DNA from: Edaphochlamys debaryana
Lineage: Eukaryota; Chlorophyta; Chlorophyceae; Chlamydomonadales
Assembly: GCA_016858145.1 (NCBI GenBank)
Contig: JAEHOE010000003.1
Coordinates: 2,604,001-2,668,000 of the forward strand
Direction: 5' to 3'
Length of the DNA stretch: 64,000 nt
The notes beneath the pieces are model-generated. The model saw only the letters and a list, made by a program, of their open reading frames with translations, had not been told where the DNA came from and ran no database searches. Each line of letters opens with the position of its first letter. Position 1 is the first letter of the stretch. A program made the position numbers and the translations under genes. This document shows, piece after piece, positions 36,794-48,200 of this stretch.

Positions 36794-39700
36794 TCAGGAC
36801 CCAACCCAGTCGTGGTCCCCCCAGATGAATCCCCTGACCACCGCCGCCTCGAGCGCAGGCGCACGCTCCCGCTCCGCCGCCCAATCCATCACCGCAGCCA
36901 TGGCCTCGCCACACGCCTCCTCCTTGTGTATGATCACCGCCAAGCGGCGCAGGGCCGGCATGGCCACGAGCCCCGACCCACCCCCACCCCCGCCCGCGCC
37001 CGCGCCCACACCGGCACCAGCACTGGTACCGCCCGACGCAGCGCTGAAGCTCAGGCCTCTGAAGTCGAGAAGCTTGAGCTCCTGTAGCCCGCGCGGCGCC
37101 CACGCACCCACACGGAATACGGGACCCTCCGCCTCCACAGACTCCGTCAGGAGATATGCCAGGTCATATAGATACTCCTCGCCCATTTCATGGAGGGGCA
37201 TGTGCGGCGCCGCCGCGGGATCGGCGGCTTTGGCCGCAGCCGCCTCGAGCTCCGCAAGCTCCGCGGGCGTTGAGGTGAAGCCGGCGAGCCACACGGCCGC
37301 AGCCGCCGCGTTGGCGTCGGGCTCTTGGCTGGGGTCATCCAGGGGCAGCAGGGCCCAGAATGGGATGTTTGACAAGGCGCCGCCGGCTGCCTCGGCCTCC
37401 GCCGCCAGCTCAGCGGGCGGGCCCGCCAGCGGCTCCTCTCCCGCCTCCTCCCCCAGGTCAGCCGCCGCCTCATGCCGCCGGTTGTAGGCATCGCTCCAAA
37501 GGAAGCTGCGCACCTCATACACGGACCGCTCCGCAAGAAACACCTGCTGTAGCCACATCAGGGGCTCCAGGCATGCCTCCACCGCCGCCACCACAGCCGC
37601 TGACGGCGGGGCCTCCTCCCCGCCCGCCGCCGGCCCGGCCTCGACCCCCGGCCCCGGCCCGAACTCGCGAGCGGCTAGCTTCAACAGCCGCCGCCGCACG
37701 TCCCAGCGGCTGTACGGCACGAAGGTGCTCCGCGGATACGTTCTGAGATCGAGGCTGGTGAGGGTGGGGCAGCCGGGGAGGAGCTCGAGAGCGGTGGGCG
37801 CGAGGCAGTCGGCCGGCAGGTCCAGCCTGAGTGAGGTGAGCTGCGTCCAGCACGATAGAAGGTGCCGCACGCCCCCAGCCGTGAGCGATAGGGTGTCGCT
37901 GTTGGGCTCACAGATGAGCTCCAGGTGCGTGAGGCGTGTGAGCGAGGCCAGCCTGGGGCGCGACAGGGGCAGGGGTGGGGGAGCGCGGGTCAGAGCAGTT
38001 GTGGGCGGGTCTGGGCGGTGAGGGTTGCAATGCCCGCTACCCGGGACGGAGCAAAATCAGCCTTGCTTGTCTCGGTACGGAGCGACTTCCGACTGGCTTG
38101 TCCAGCGCCTTCATCCGACGCCCCGTCCATCACTCGCCCACAAATCATCGTGCCCTGCCTCACCTGGTGAGGTTTGGGGCGTTGCCTTCGGTGAACCGGA
38201 GGTCTAGGTGCCGCAACACCGTCAGCCGCGCCAGCGCCTCGACCACTTCCTCCTCCAGTTCCAGCCGGGGCACCTTCGGCTCCGCGCCCTCCCAGGCCAT
38301 TCGCTTCCTCCATCTCTCTTCAGAAGACGAGGGCGGCAGGGCGGGCCACACGGGACGGGCGGGGCGGAGGTCGATCGCTATCTCAAGAGGGCCGCATGGG
38401 CCGGGCGCAGGCTCTGCGCCCTCGTCCTCCGGGTGAGGCAGGGGGCCGCCAGTGAGGGACGCGCGGGGCGTGGAGCCTGCGCTGGGGCGGGGCCGCGGGC
38501 TGGCCTGGCCGTCCTGTCCCAGCATCTGAGCGGACCCCGGCGGGGCCTGGGCCTGGGCCTGCTGGGCCTGGGCCTCGGCCTGGGCCTGCTTGGCGATGAG
38601 GTCCTTGAGCGCCTCAGCCAAAGTCACCAGTCTCCTGCGACAGGCAACGGGCATGGTTTGGCGCTGCAATGGGGCACTGGGGCCCAGGATCTGATCAAGC
38701 AAAATATGCGGCCCACGTCCGCAGTGTCGGCATGGCAGCGGTGTCTCACATGCTGAACGAAGGTGGATAGAGCCGGTAGAGCGCGAGTGGTGCGAACGCG
38801 ATGCGCAGGGACCGCAGTTGCTGCAAAGGTCAGGCGGGGCGAGGGTGGGAAGCCGGATGGGCACTGAGTCAGGGTGGGCTGGTTGGGAAGTACGGCAAGA
38901 GGGGGACGGGCTCGAGGTGGCGTGCGCTGGGGTGTTGAGGATGCGCTTACCGTCAGAGATCCCAGGGCATCCGCCATGTCGTCCCAGGTGTAGTAGTTGC
39001 TCCTGTCTTCGCCAGATCTGTGGTGATAACATTGCCGAGCGGTCAGTAATGCGACATCGGAGGGGGCCTGCTGGGTTCACTGCTGGCACTCCGCTGTCCT
39101 GTGGTGAGGTGACCGCGTCCAGGCCCGGTCTGCGATGTCGCGTTCACGTTCTGACCAGTTCTGCCGCAGAGCTTGCTGAAACGATGGGTTGCTGATATAC
39201 GGTGTGCTGGGAGAGGGTCAAACGCACAATTCCCACGGCATGGGAATTTCGGTTGGTGCAGGTTGGTGCTGCCCCCCTTTATTTGGGGTGCAGCCCGTGT
39301 GGGCTATGGATGCGACTTTGAATCTTGGCAGGAACCGGCGGCATGCTTAATGGCACGAACTGGTGTAGTGATCGACTGCTTTGCTGGGTTGCAGTCGTTT
39401 GCTTGGGCATCGGCCATGCTGAAGCTCCTCTCATCGGTGAATCTGCGGTTGTGCATTGCCGGCCGGTCAGGAAGCACGACGCCGGAGGAGGCCTGCCATG
39501 TCCAGTTCAGGAGTATCGGGAGGGGCTTTCAAGAAGTGGTTGACACGGGGCCCCCTGTCCATGAGGAGCGGGAGCTCCAGGCTGCAATGGAGGGTAAGGG
39601 GTGGGTGTGGGTGTGCTGACTGCGGGCGGCAAGAATGCACTGGTTCCAAGGTGTGGCAGTTGTGTTCGGTGTTGGTGGCTTGCCGGTTTGTGGCTTGCTG

Positions 39701-42700
39701 ACTGTCATCGACCATTGACCCAATGGCACACCCTTAGTTGTCGATCTGGGTGGGCTGCACTACCCACAAAACGAAGCTAACCCGATGCCGCTGCCGCCTG
39801 CCAGTTCCGACAGGCAGTGCAGTCCCGGGGCCGCTAATTGCACCAAACGCCCCGGGGCGGGGTGGGCCCACCTGTCGTAGTGCACAGCATCGACGTCTGT
39901 GAGCACGAGGCGCGTGAGGCGGCTGCAGGCCTGCAGGCCCTCCAGCAGCGGCGGCGAGGCCATCTCCGCAGAGGCGGTGAGCGAGCGGAGCGCGGTCAGG
40001 GCCGAGAGGTCACCGTCTCGGGAGCTCCAGACCTGCGGCGGTTGACGATAGGGGAGAGGCTCAGGGAGCAGGGATGTGGCCTGCGCATCTGCACGAGGAC
40101 CGCAGTGCAAACGCAGCCCGGCTAATCGACCATCGACGACAACCCTGACCAATGCCCGCAGGACGCACTGCTGAGCGCTTTGGCCGAGCCCAAACGACAG
40201 TCCCGAGCTACAGTCCCCATACCCTCGGCATCATTCATCGTTTGGCCCCGACCACTCACCGGTCTGTCCGCTCGCCTGCTGCCCCTCGCCGCGACCGGCC
40301 CCTCCCTCAGCTCCAGCTCCGTCACCCGCGTCAGGGCCGACAGAGCGTACAGCCCCGCGCCCACGCCCGGGGGCCCAAACCATTCCTCGCGCGTGTCGCT
40401 AGGGCCCCCCAGCCGAGCCGCCAGGCACAGGCGGCGCAGGCCCGTCAGTCGGCCCAGGGCCCCCAGGCACAGCGCCGACAGCACCGCGGGCTGCCGGCCG
40501 TCCTTCAAAGACATGGAAGACAGAAGGGCCTGCAAGGAGTCAGAGGGCTCGTAGTACGCCTCCGCAATGTAGCGGGCAAAGGTTGCGGCGACAGCCGCCG
40601 CCTCAGCGGCTGAGGCCTCGGCTGCTGGGATGTCCTGCGGGGGGAGGCGGAGAGGATCGCCCAAGGTAAGGGCCCTGTTGGCGGGAGGTTAAGGCGCCTG
40701 CTAGAGCAGTGGGTTTAGGGTTTGGGGTTTCGAACCATGACGGCTGCTGTGTCCGACGGCACTCCTTCCCCCAGGCCTCCCTCCCTGTGTGCGGCTCACC
40801 CATTCCACGCTGAGGCTCTGCAGCTGCGTCCAGCGGCTGAGGGCGTGCATCTGCCGCAGGAGCGAGTCGGGGCCGCGGCAGCGCCAGTGCACCGACACGT
40901 CCACCGAACGGACCTGGGAGACGAGGGGCACGGCACGGAAAGGGCAGGGCTGTAAAGGTAAGATAGAACAGGGTGTCTTGTGTCGAGGCCCTGCCCCTCT
41001 CGCCCTCGACCCCCCCCTCGCAGCCCCCACCCACCTGCGGCATCAGTGCCCGCCCGCTGTCCAGCAGTCCCACCGCCGCCTCCACGCCACCCGAGGGGCC
41101 GTCGCAGTCCTCCATGACCAGGCGGGCATGGGTGGCGCCTGGGGGGGCAGTGGCGGCGGGGGCAGCAAGCGGAGTCTGGTTGCGTCCTGTTGCGTCAAGG
41201 TAAGGCGTCAAGAGCCCATGTCCTCCTACCCCTCCGAGGGGCGAGGGTGGGCACTGAGTCAGGGTAATAAGGTGGGCGGGTAGAAACATAGCAGGGGAAG
41301 AGGTTGGTTGGGAAGTACGGTAACAGGGGGACGGGCTCGAGGTTGCTCTGAGGTGTTGAGGATGGGCTTACCGTCAGAGATCCCAGGGCATTCGCCAAAT
41401 CTTGCCAGCTGAAGTCCCTGTCATCAGTGAATCTGCGGTTGTGCATTGCCGGCCGGTCAGGAAGCGTGACTCCGGAGGAGCCCTGCCAAGTCCAGTTCAG
41501 GAGTATCAGGAGGGGCTTTCAAGAAGAAAAAGTGGTTGACACGGGGCCCCCTGTCCCTTAGGAGCGGAGCTCCAGGCTACAATGGAGGGTAAGGGGTGGT
41601 CGTGGGTGTGCTGGGGGCGGCAAGAATGCACTGAACCCAAGGTGTGGCAGTTGTGTACGGTGTTGGTCAAGGTGCTTGCTACTTTGTGGCTTGCTGACTG
41701 TCATCGACCAGGCTCAATGGCACGCGTTCAGTTGTCGATCTGGGTGGGCCTACGCCTGCACTACCCACAATAGCTAACCCGGTGCCGCTGCCCCCTGCAA
41801 GTCCCACCATGCAGTGCGGTCTGGTGCCGCTAGTTACAGGCACCAAGCGCCCCACCTCTCGTAGTTCGAAGCATCGACGTCTGTGAGCACGAGTCGCGTG
41901 AGGCGGCTGCAGGCCTGCAGGCCCTCAAGCAGCGGCGGCGAAGCAATCTCCGCAGAGGCGGTGAGCGAGCGGAGAGCGGTCAGGGCCGAGACGTCGGCGT
42001 CTCGGGGGCTCCAGACCTGCGGTCGTGGTGGGAAGGGGAGAGGCTCAGGGAGCAGGGGTATGGCCTGCCTGCCTGCCGCGAGGAGCGTAGCGCAAGCGGC
42101 AGTAGGGCTAAACGACCATGGAAGACTACCCAGCTTTGGTCGGGCGCGAAAGACAGCCGAGCTACAATGCCCACCACCCCAGCCGACGCGCACCGGCCTC
42201 TCGTCGTCGTCCCAGTCTTCGCGTACGCCCCGCGCCGCTGGCGGCGGCTGCCTCAGCTCCAGCTCCGTCAGCCGCGTCAGGGCCGACAGAGCGTACAGCC
42301 CCGCGCCCACGCCCGGGGGCCCAAACCATTCCTCGCGCGTGTCGCTAGGGCCCCCCAGCCGAGCCGCCAGGCACAGGCGGCGCAGGCCCGTCAGTCGGCC
42401 CAGGGCCCCCAGGCACAGCGCCGACAGCACCGCGGGCTGCCGGCCGTCCTTCAAAGACATGGAAGACAGAAGGGCCTGCAAGGAGTCAGAGGGCTCGTAG
42501 TACGCCTCCGCAATGTAGCGGGCAAAGGTTGCGGCGACAGCCGCCGCCTCAGCGGCTGAGGCCTCGGCTGCTGGGATGTCCTGCGGGGGGAGGCGAAGAG
42601 GATCGCCCAAGGTAAGGGCCCTGTTGGCGGGAGGTTAAGGCGCCTGCTAGAGCAGTGGGTTTAGGGTTTGGGGTTTCGAACCATGACGGCTGCTGTGTCC

Positions 42701-43824
42701 GACGGCTCCCCTCCTTGCCCCGGGCCCCCCTTCCCTGTGCGGCTCACCCATTCCACGCTGAGGCTCTGCAGCTGCGTCCAGCGGCTGAGGGCGTGCATCT
42801 GCCGCAGGAGCGAGTCGGGGCCGCGGCAGCGCCAGGGCACCGACACGTCCACCGACCGGACCTGGGAGACGAGGGGCACGGCAGGGAGAGGGCAGCGCTG
42901 TTGAGGTAGCATACATCAGTCTTGTGTCAAGCCTCTCCCCCTCTCGCCCTCGACCCCCCCCTCGCAGCCCCCACCCACCTGCGGCATCAGTGCCCGCCCG
43001 CTGTCCAGCAGCCCCACCGCCGCCTCCACGCCACCCGAGGGGGCGTCGCAGTCCTCCATGACCAGCCGGGCATGGGTGGCGCCTGGGGGGCAGCGGCGGT
43101 GAGGGCAGCAAGCGGAGTCAGGTCAGGTTGCTTCAAGGTAAGGCGTCAAGCGCCCATGCCCTCCTGACCCTCCGCATGTCAGCAATGTCCCCCGGGCCCC
43201 TTCCGCGCACCCTTGGTCAGCTGCTCGCGCCAGTGCTGGCACACCAGCGCCGCTGACAGGCGGTCGCGCAGGCCGACCAGCCGCGACCCCACCAGAAACA
43301 GCACCTCAGCGTTCAGGCTGGCCCAGCCCGTCTCCGCCTCGATCGGCACATCGTCGAGGTGTACCGGGGCCCCGTGGGCCTGAGGCTGGGAGGAAGGGGG
43401 ACAGACGAGAAGGCGATGGTCAGGGCGGGAAGGGGCGATCGCGTGTTGGGCGGTCAAGGCAGGAACTCGGCGGTCAAGGCGGGATCGAGACGGAGCACGT
43501 GTTGGGCGCAACACCTCGCACGCCGAGCCTGGATACATGCCAAAGCGTTATCTACGCACCTTGCGAGACCGAGGCGTCCCGTCCCGCAGCTCCTGCAGCC
43601 GACGCTGGGCTCGCACCGCGCATCGCTTGTTGCAGCACAGCTCGGCCTGTAAAGCGAGGTCGCCGAGGTGAGCCACGATGTCGTCAAGATTTCATGCGCA
43701 AGGTGCTTGCCTTGCCGTTATCGAACCACAGGTAGCCGCTGTTTATGAACTCGCTGCGGCATCCCGCGCACTGACTCGCGGAGGCGTTGGTCATCCCTAC
43801 ACGTTTGTTGAGCTTGTGGAGCAT
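36794..43824 (-). CDS. Cys-motif/F-box/LRR family protein, copy 2: chimeric locus with duplicated exons 4-8
   Basis: Upstream part, exons 1-8: 43711-43824, 43560-43646, 43211-43379, 42979-43082, 42748-42861, 42194-42580, 41856-42016, 41372-41432. Downstream part, exons 4'-11': 41035-41138, 40800-40913, 40260-40634, 39872-40032, 38951-39017, 38750-38820, 38164-38634, 36794-37952. The first set has the Cys motif (QCAGCRSEF, ELCCNKRC), the F-box and LRRs but no exons 9-11. The second has no exons 1-3 of its own. Exon 8 ends in phase 0 but exon 4' needs phase 1, so including 4' gives a stop after 31 codons. Skipping 4' restores the frame and gives 1204 residues with the LRR block twice. It may therefore be a working longer gene, two partial genes, or a pseudogene. 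Intron 1 starts with GC (43710). The C-terminus has LTSLRLDLPADCLAPTALEL and NIPFWALLPLDDPSQEPDAN. Confidence 0.7.
38951..41138 (-). repeat. Intragenic duplicate of exons 4-8, downstream block
   Basis: Matches 41372-43082 in the same locus and 47381-49081 in copy 3. Exon 6' differs at its end (ELREGPVAARGSRRADRP against ELRQPPPAARGVREDWDDDE), and exon 8' reads SNYYTWDDMADALGSLT against DFSWQDLANALGSLT. The join with the upstream block is near 41236. Confidence 0.85.
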
Positions 43825-45240
43825 ATGGAGGGCTGTGGTGCTGAGTTCGCTCAGGTGCATTGCGCACGCTTGCATCGGAGCGGGCCCAGCCTAGGCCCGC
43901 GGCCAACCACATCCCCGCGCAAAGCAGACGCGAGACGGCGCGAGCCTCCGGTGTAAGCTGCAGCAAGCACCAAACATACGAGACGTCCCTTCGCAGACGT
44001 ACCACACGTCGGCCCCAAACCCTCTCAAGCCCTGTCTAACCTGCGCAGCCCTCGTCCGCAGCTTTTCTGCACGTCCGCCCTCATCCTCCATTAGTCCAAT
44101 AAATCCTGCGATACGTTGACCTCCTTGTCGACTCCGACCTCCATCTCCCTCCTTCTGCCCCAAACTACAAACCCCAGATCCGGGCCATCCACATGTAGTG
44201 CTGGCGGCCTGGCAACGCTGCAACGCTTCACTCGATCTCATTTGGAGCCCTGGTAGGGGCCCTGCCGTCCAAGATAGGGGGCGGCGTGCTGGCTTGCAGG
44301 AGGCAAGCCCGGGAGGTTGGCTGCCAAGCCACGGCGTTCAGCTGCCGTGCACCCCGCTGGGGGCCCTCATTGTAACCACCGAGGTCTGCAGCCATGCCGA
44401 AGGGACACCTCAAGCCCCTGGGCCAGGTATATGATACATGAGCCCAGGAAGTTACTGCAAGATAACAAAGTCAACGTAGCCTTGGTTGGGGGCGCTAAAC
44501 CCCACTCAATCAGGTTGATCGATCGCAACAAGGCGCCCAGAAACCTGACGGCTCCCCGTCACCCGTCGCCGTCGCCCTGCCCCGCCGCCCACACGCATCC
44601 CGCCTCCGCATGCTCAGCCCCGCCGCGCTTTGTAGCTGAGGCATTCTAGTATCCATCGTGACAGACGGGGCGTCGAGAGAGAGGCTGAAGAGTCCAAACT
44701 CCTATGCTTTCAAGAACTTGCGACGAGGGACAATCATCCGCTATTCCGCTTGACGCCAAACCCTCTCAAGCTCCCGCCCTTTGTCGCCGTCCGCTCACCC
44801 TAAGCCGTCCGACGGCGTGGAGGTATCGTCCTCCTGCGTCCGCTCCCTCGCAGGGATGACGCGAATTCCCTGTACCCACTGGTACTGAAGAACAACAGTC
44901 CCCTGAGGGCACCTCCGCACCCTTTCTGAACTCACGCATTCCTTGCCTTCGCCGGATCTCCTAGCAGATCTCTCAGGCCCTACCGCATGCGCCTCCAACT
45001 CAGAGGCATAAACAAAGCGTGCGTGCAGTGCTCGTCATCCGGCCATAACCGTACTTATCGACACAGAAGTGTCTATGCGAATGTGCCCCTACCCGGCCCA
45101 CGGTAAGCGGCCTCCATGCATGGTAGTATGCGGCGCTCACCTCTATCCACTCCACCCTACCCTATACCAGCGGACTTGGTGTAACGAAGCGTTCCTGCAG
45201 TGCATACGTCCCCCACAGTCCGAATCGGGTTCCTGTCCAC
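43825..45240. other. Intergenic between F-box copies 2 and 3
   Basis: 43825 to about 44090 is the upstream region of copy 2 and matches the region upstream of copy 3 (49814 to about 50075). The rest includes the 3' untranslated region of copy 3. No other gene was seen. Confidence 0.5.
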
Positions 45241-48200
45241 TCAGCCCCCGCGAGCCCAGCCGTAGTCCTCCCAGGTGCGCGGTCTGACCACCGCCGCCTC
45301 GAGCGCGGGCGCACGCTCCCGCTCCGCCGCCCACTCCGTCACCGCCGCCATGGCCTCGCCGCACGCCTCCTCCTTGTGCATCAACACCTCCAGAACGCGT
45401 AGGCTCGGCATGGCCACGAGCCGCGGCCCACCCGCGCCCGCACCGGCACCGCCTGATGCGGCGCCGAAGCTCAGCCCTTCGAAGCCGAGAAGCTTGAGCT
45501 CCTGCAGTCCGCGCGGTGGCCATGCGCCCACGCGGAAGACGGGGCCCTCCACCTCCTCATGCTTCGTCAGGAAAACTGACAGCTTCGCGAGGTCCTCAAC
45601 GCTGATCTCGTGGAGGGGCACGTGCTTCGCCGCCGCGGGATCCGCGGCTGTATCGGCAGCCGCCGCGAGCTCCGCAAGCTCCGCGGGCGATGAGGTGAAG
45701 CCGGCGAGCCACTCGGCCGCAGCCGCTGCGTTGGCGTCGGGCTCTTGGTCGGGGTCATCCAGGGACAGCAGGGCCCAAAGTGGGATGTTTGACAAGGCGC
45801 CGCCGACTGCCTCGGCCTCCGCCGCCAGCTCAGCCGGCGGTGGCCCCCCCAGCGGTCCCACGCCCCCCTGCTCGCCAAGACCGGCTGCATCACGTCGGCT
45901 CCGCGCGTCCTTGTCGAGGAAATGTTTGAGGTCGTCTGCGAACCACTTATGAGCCACAACTGCCTGCTGTAGCCACATCAGGGGCTCCAGGCATCGGTCC
46001 ACCGCCGCCACCACAGCCGCCGACGGTGGGGCCTCCTCCCCGCCCGCCGCCGACTCGGCCCCCGGCCCCGGCCCGAACTCGCGAGCGGCCAGCTCTAACA
46101 GTTTCTGACGCACCTCCCAGCGGCCGTAGGGGACGATCCGCGCGTGTAAATACGCGCGGAGATCAAGGGTGGTGAGGGCGGGGCACCCGGCGAGGACGTC
46201 GAGAGCGGCGGGCGCGAGGCGGTCCGCTGGTAGGTCCAGCCTGAGTGAGGTGAGCTGCGTCCAGCACGATAGAAGGTGCCGCACGCCCCCAGCCGTGAGC
46301 GATAGGGTGTCGCTGTTGGGCTCACAGACGAGCTCCAGGTGCGTGAGGCGTGTGAGCGAGGCCAGCCTGGGGCGCGACAGGGGCAGGGGTGGGGGAGCGC
46401 GGGTCAGAGCAGTTGTGGGCGGGTCTGGGCGGTGAGGGTTGCAATGCCCGCTACCCGGGACGGAGCAAAATCAGCCTTGCTTGTCTCGGTACGGAGCGAC
46501 TTCCGACTGGCTTGTCCAGCGCCTTCATCCGACGCCCCGTCCATCACTCGCCCACAAATCATCGTGCCCTGCCTCACCTGGTGAGGTTTGGGGCGTTGCC
46601 TTCGGTGAACCGGAGGTCTAGGTGCCGCAACACCGTCAGCCCCGCCAGCGCCTCGACCACTTCCTCCTCCAGTTTCAGCCGGGGAACCTCCGGCGCCGGG
46701 CCCTCCCAGGCAGAGCGTTCGAACCATGTGTCACGCAAGCACGAGGCAGGGAAGGCAGGCCACTCGGGGAGGGAGGGCTTGAGGTCGATCTCTATCTCAA
46801 GGGGGCCGCATGGGCCGGGCGCAGGCGCTGTGTCGTCATCGTCGAGGTCACCGGGGCCGCCGGTGAGGGACGCGCGGGGCGTGGAGCCGGCGCCGGGGCG
46901 GGGCCGCGGGCTGGCCTGGCCGCCCTGTCCCAGCGCCTGAGCGGACCCCGGCAGGGCCTGGGCCTGCTGGGCCTGGGCCTCGGCCTGGGCCTGGGCCTGC
47001 TTGCCGATGAGGTCCTTGAGCGCCCCGGCCAGATTCACCAGTCTCCTGCGACAGGCAACGGGCAAGGATTGGCGTTGCAATGGGGCACTGTGGGACAGGA
47101 CCTGATAAAGCAAAACATGCGGTCCACGCCCACACTCTCGGCATGGCTACTGTGTCTCACGCACTGAACGAAGATGGATCGAGCCGGTAGGGTGGCTGCG
47201 GTGCGAACGCTATGCGCAGGGACCGCAGTTGCTGCGAGGGTCAGGAGGGGCGAGGGTGGGCACTGAGTCAGGGTAATAAGGTGGGCGGGTAGAAACATAG
47301 CAGGGGAAGAGGTTGGTTGGGAAGTACGGTAACAGGGGGACGGGCTCGAGGTTGCGCTGAGGTGTTGAGGATGGGCTTACCGTCAGAGATCCCAGGGCAT
47401 TCGCCAAATCTTGCCAGCTGAAGTCCCTGTCATCAGTGAATCTGCGGTTGTGCATTGCCGGCCGGTCAGGAAGCGTGACTCCGGAGGAGCCCTGCCAAGT
47501 CCAGTTCAGGAGTATCAGGAGGGGCTTTCAAGAAGAAAAAGTGGTTGACACGGGGCCCCCTGTCCCTTAGGAGCGGAGCTCCAGGCTACAATGGAGGGTA
47601 AGGGGTGGTCGTGGGTGTGCTGGGGGCGGCAAGAATGCACTGAACCCAAGGTGTGGCAGTTGTGTTCGGTGTTGGTCAAGGTGCTTGCTACTTTGTGGCT
47701 TGCTGACTGTCATCGACCAGGCTCAATGGCACGCGTTCAGTTGTCGATCTGGGTGGGCCTACGCCTGCACTACCCACAATAGCTAACCCGGTGCCGCTGC
47801 CCCCTGCAAGTCCCACCATGCAGTGCGGTCTGGTGCCGCTAGTTACAGGCACCAAGCGCCCCACCTCTCGTAGTTCGAAGCATCGACGTCTGTGAGCACG
47901 AGTCGCGTGAGGCGGCTGCAGGCCTGCAGGCCCTCAAGCAGCGGCGGCGAAGCAATCTCCGCAGAGGCGGTGAGCGAGCGGAGAGCGGTCAGGGCCGAGA
48001 CGTCGGCGTCTCGGGGGCTCCAGACCTGCGGTCGTGGTGGAAAGGGGAGAGGCTCAGGGAGCAGGGGTATGGCCTGCCTGCCTGCCGCGAGGAGCGTAGC
48101 GCAAGCGGCAGTAGGGCTAAACGACCATGGAAGACTACCCAGCTTTGGTCGGGCGCGAAAGACAGCCGAGCTACAATGCCCACCACCCCAGCCGACGCGC

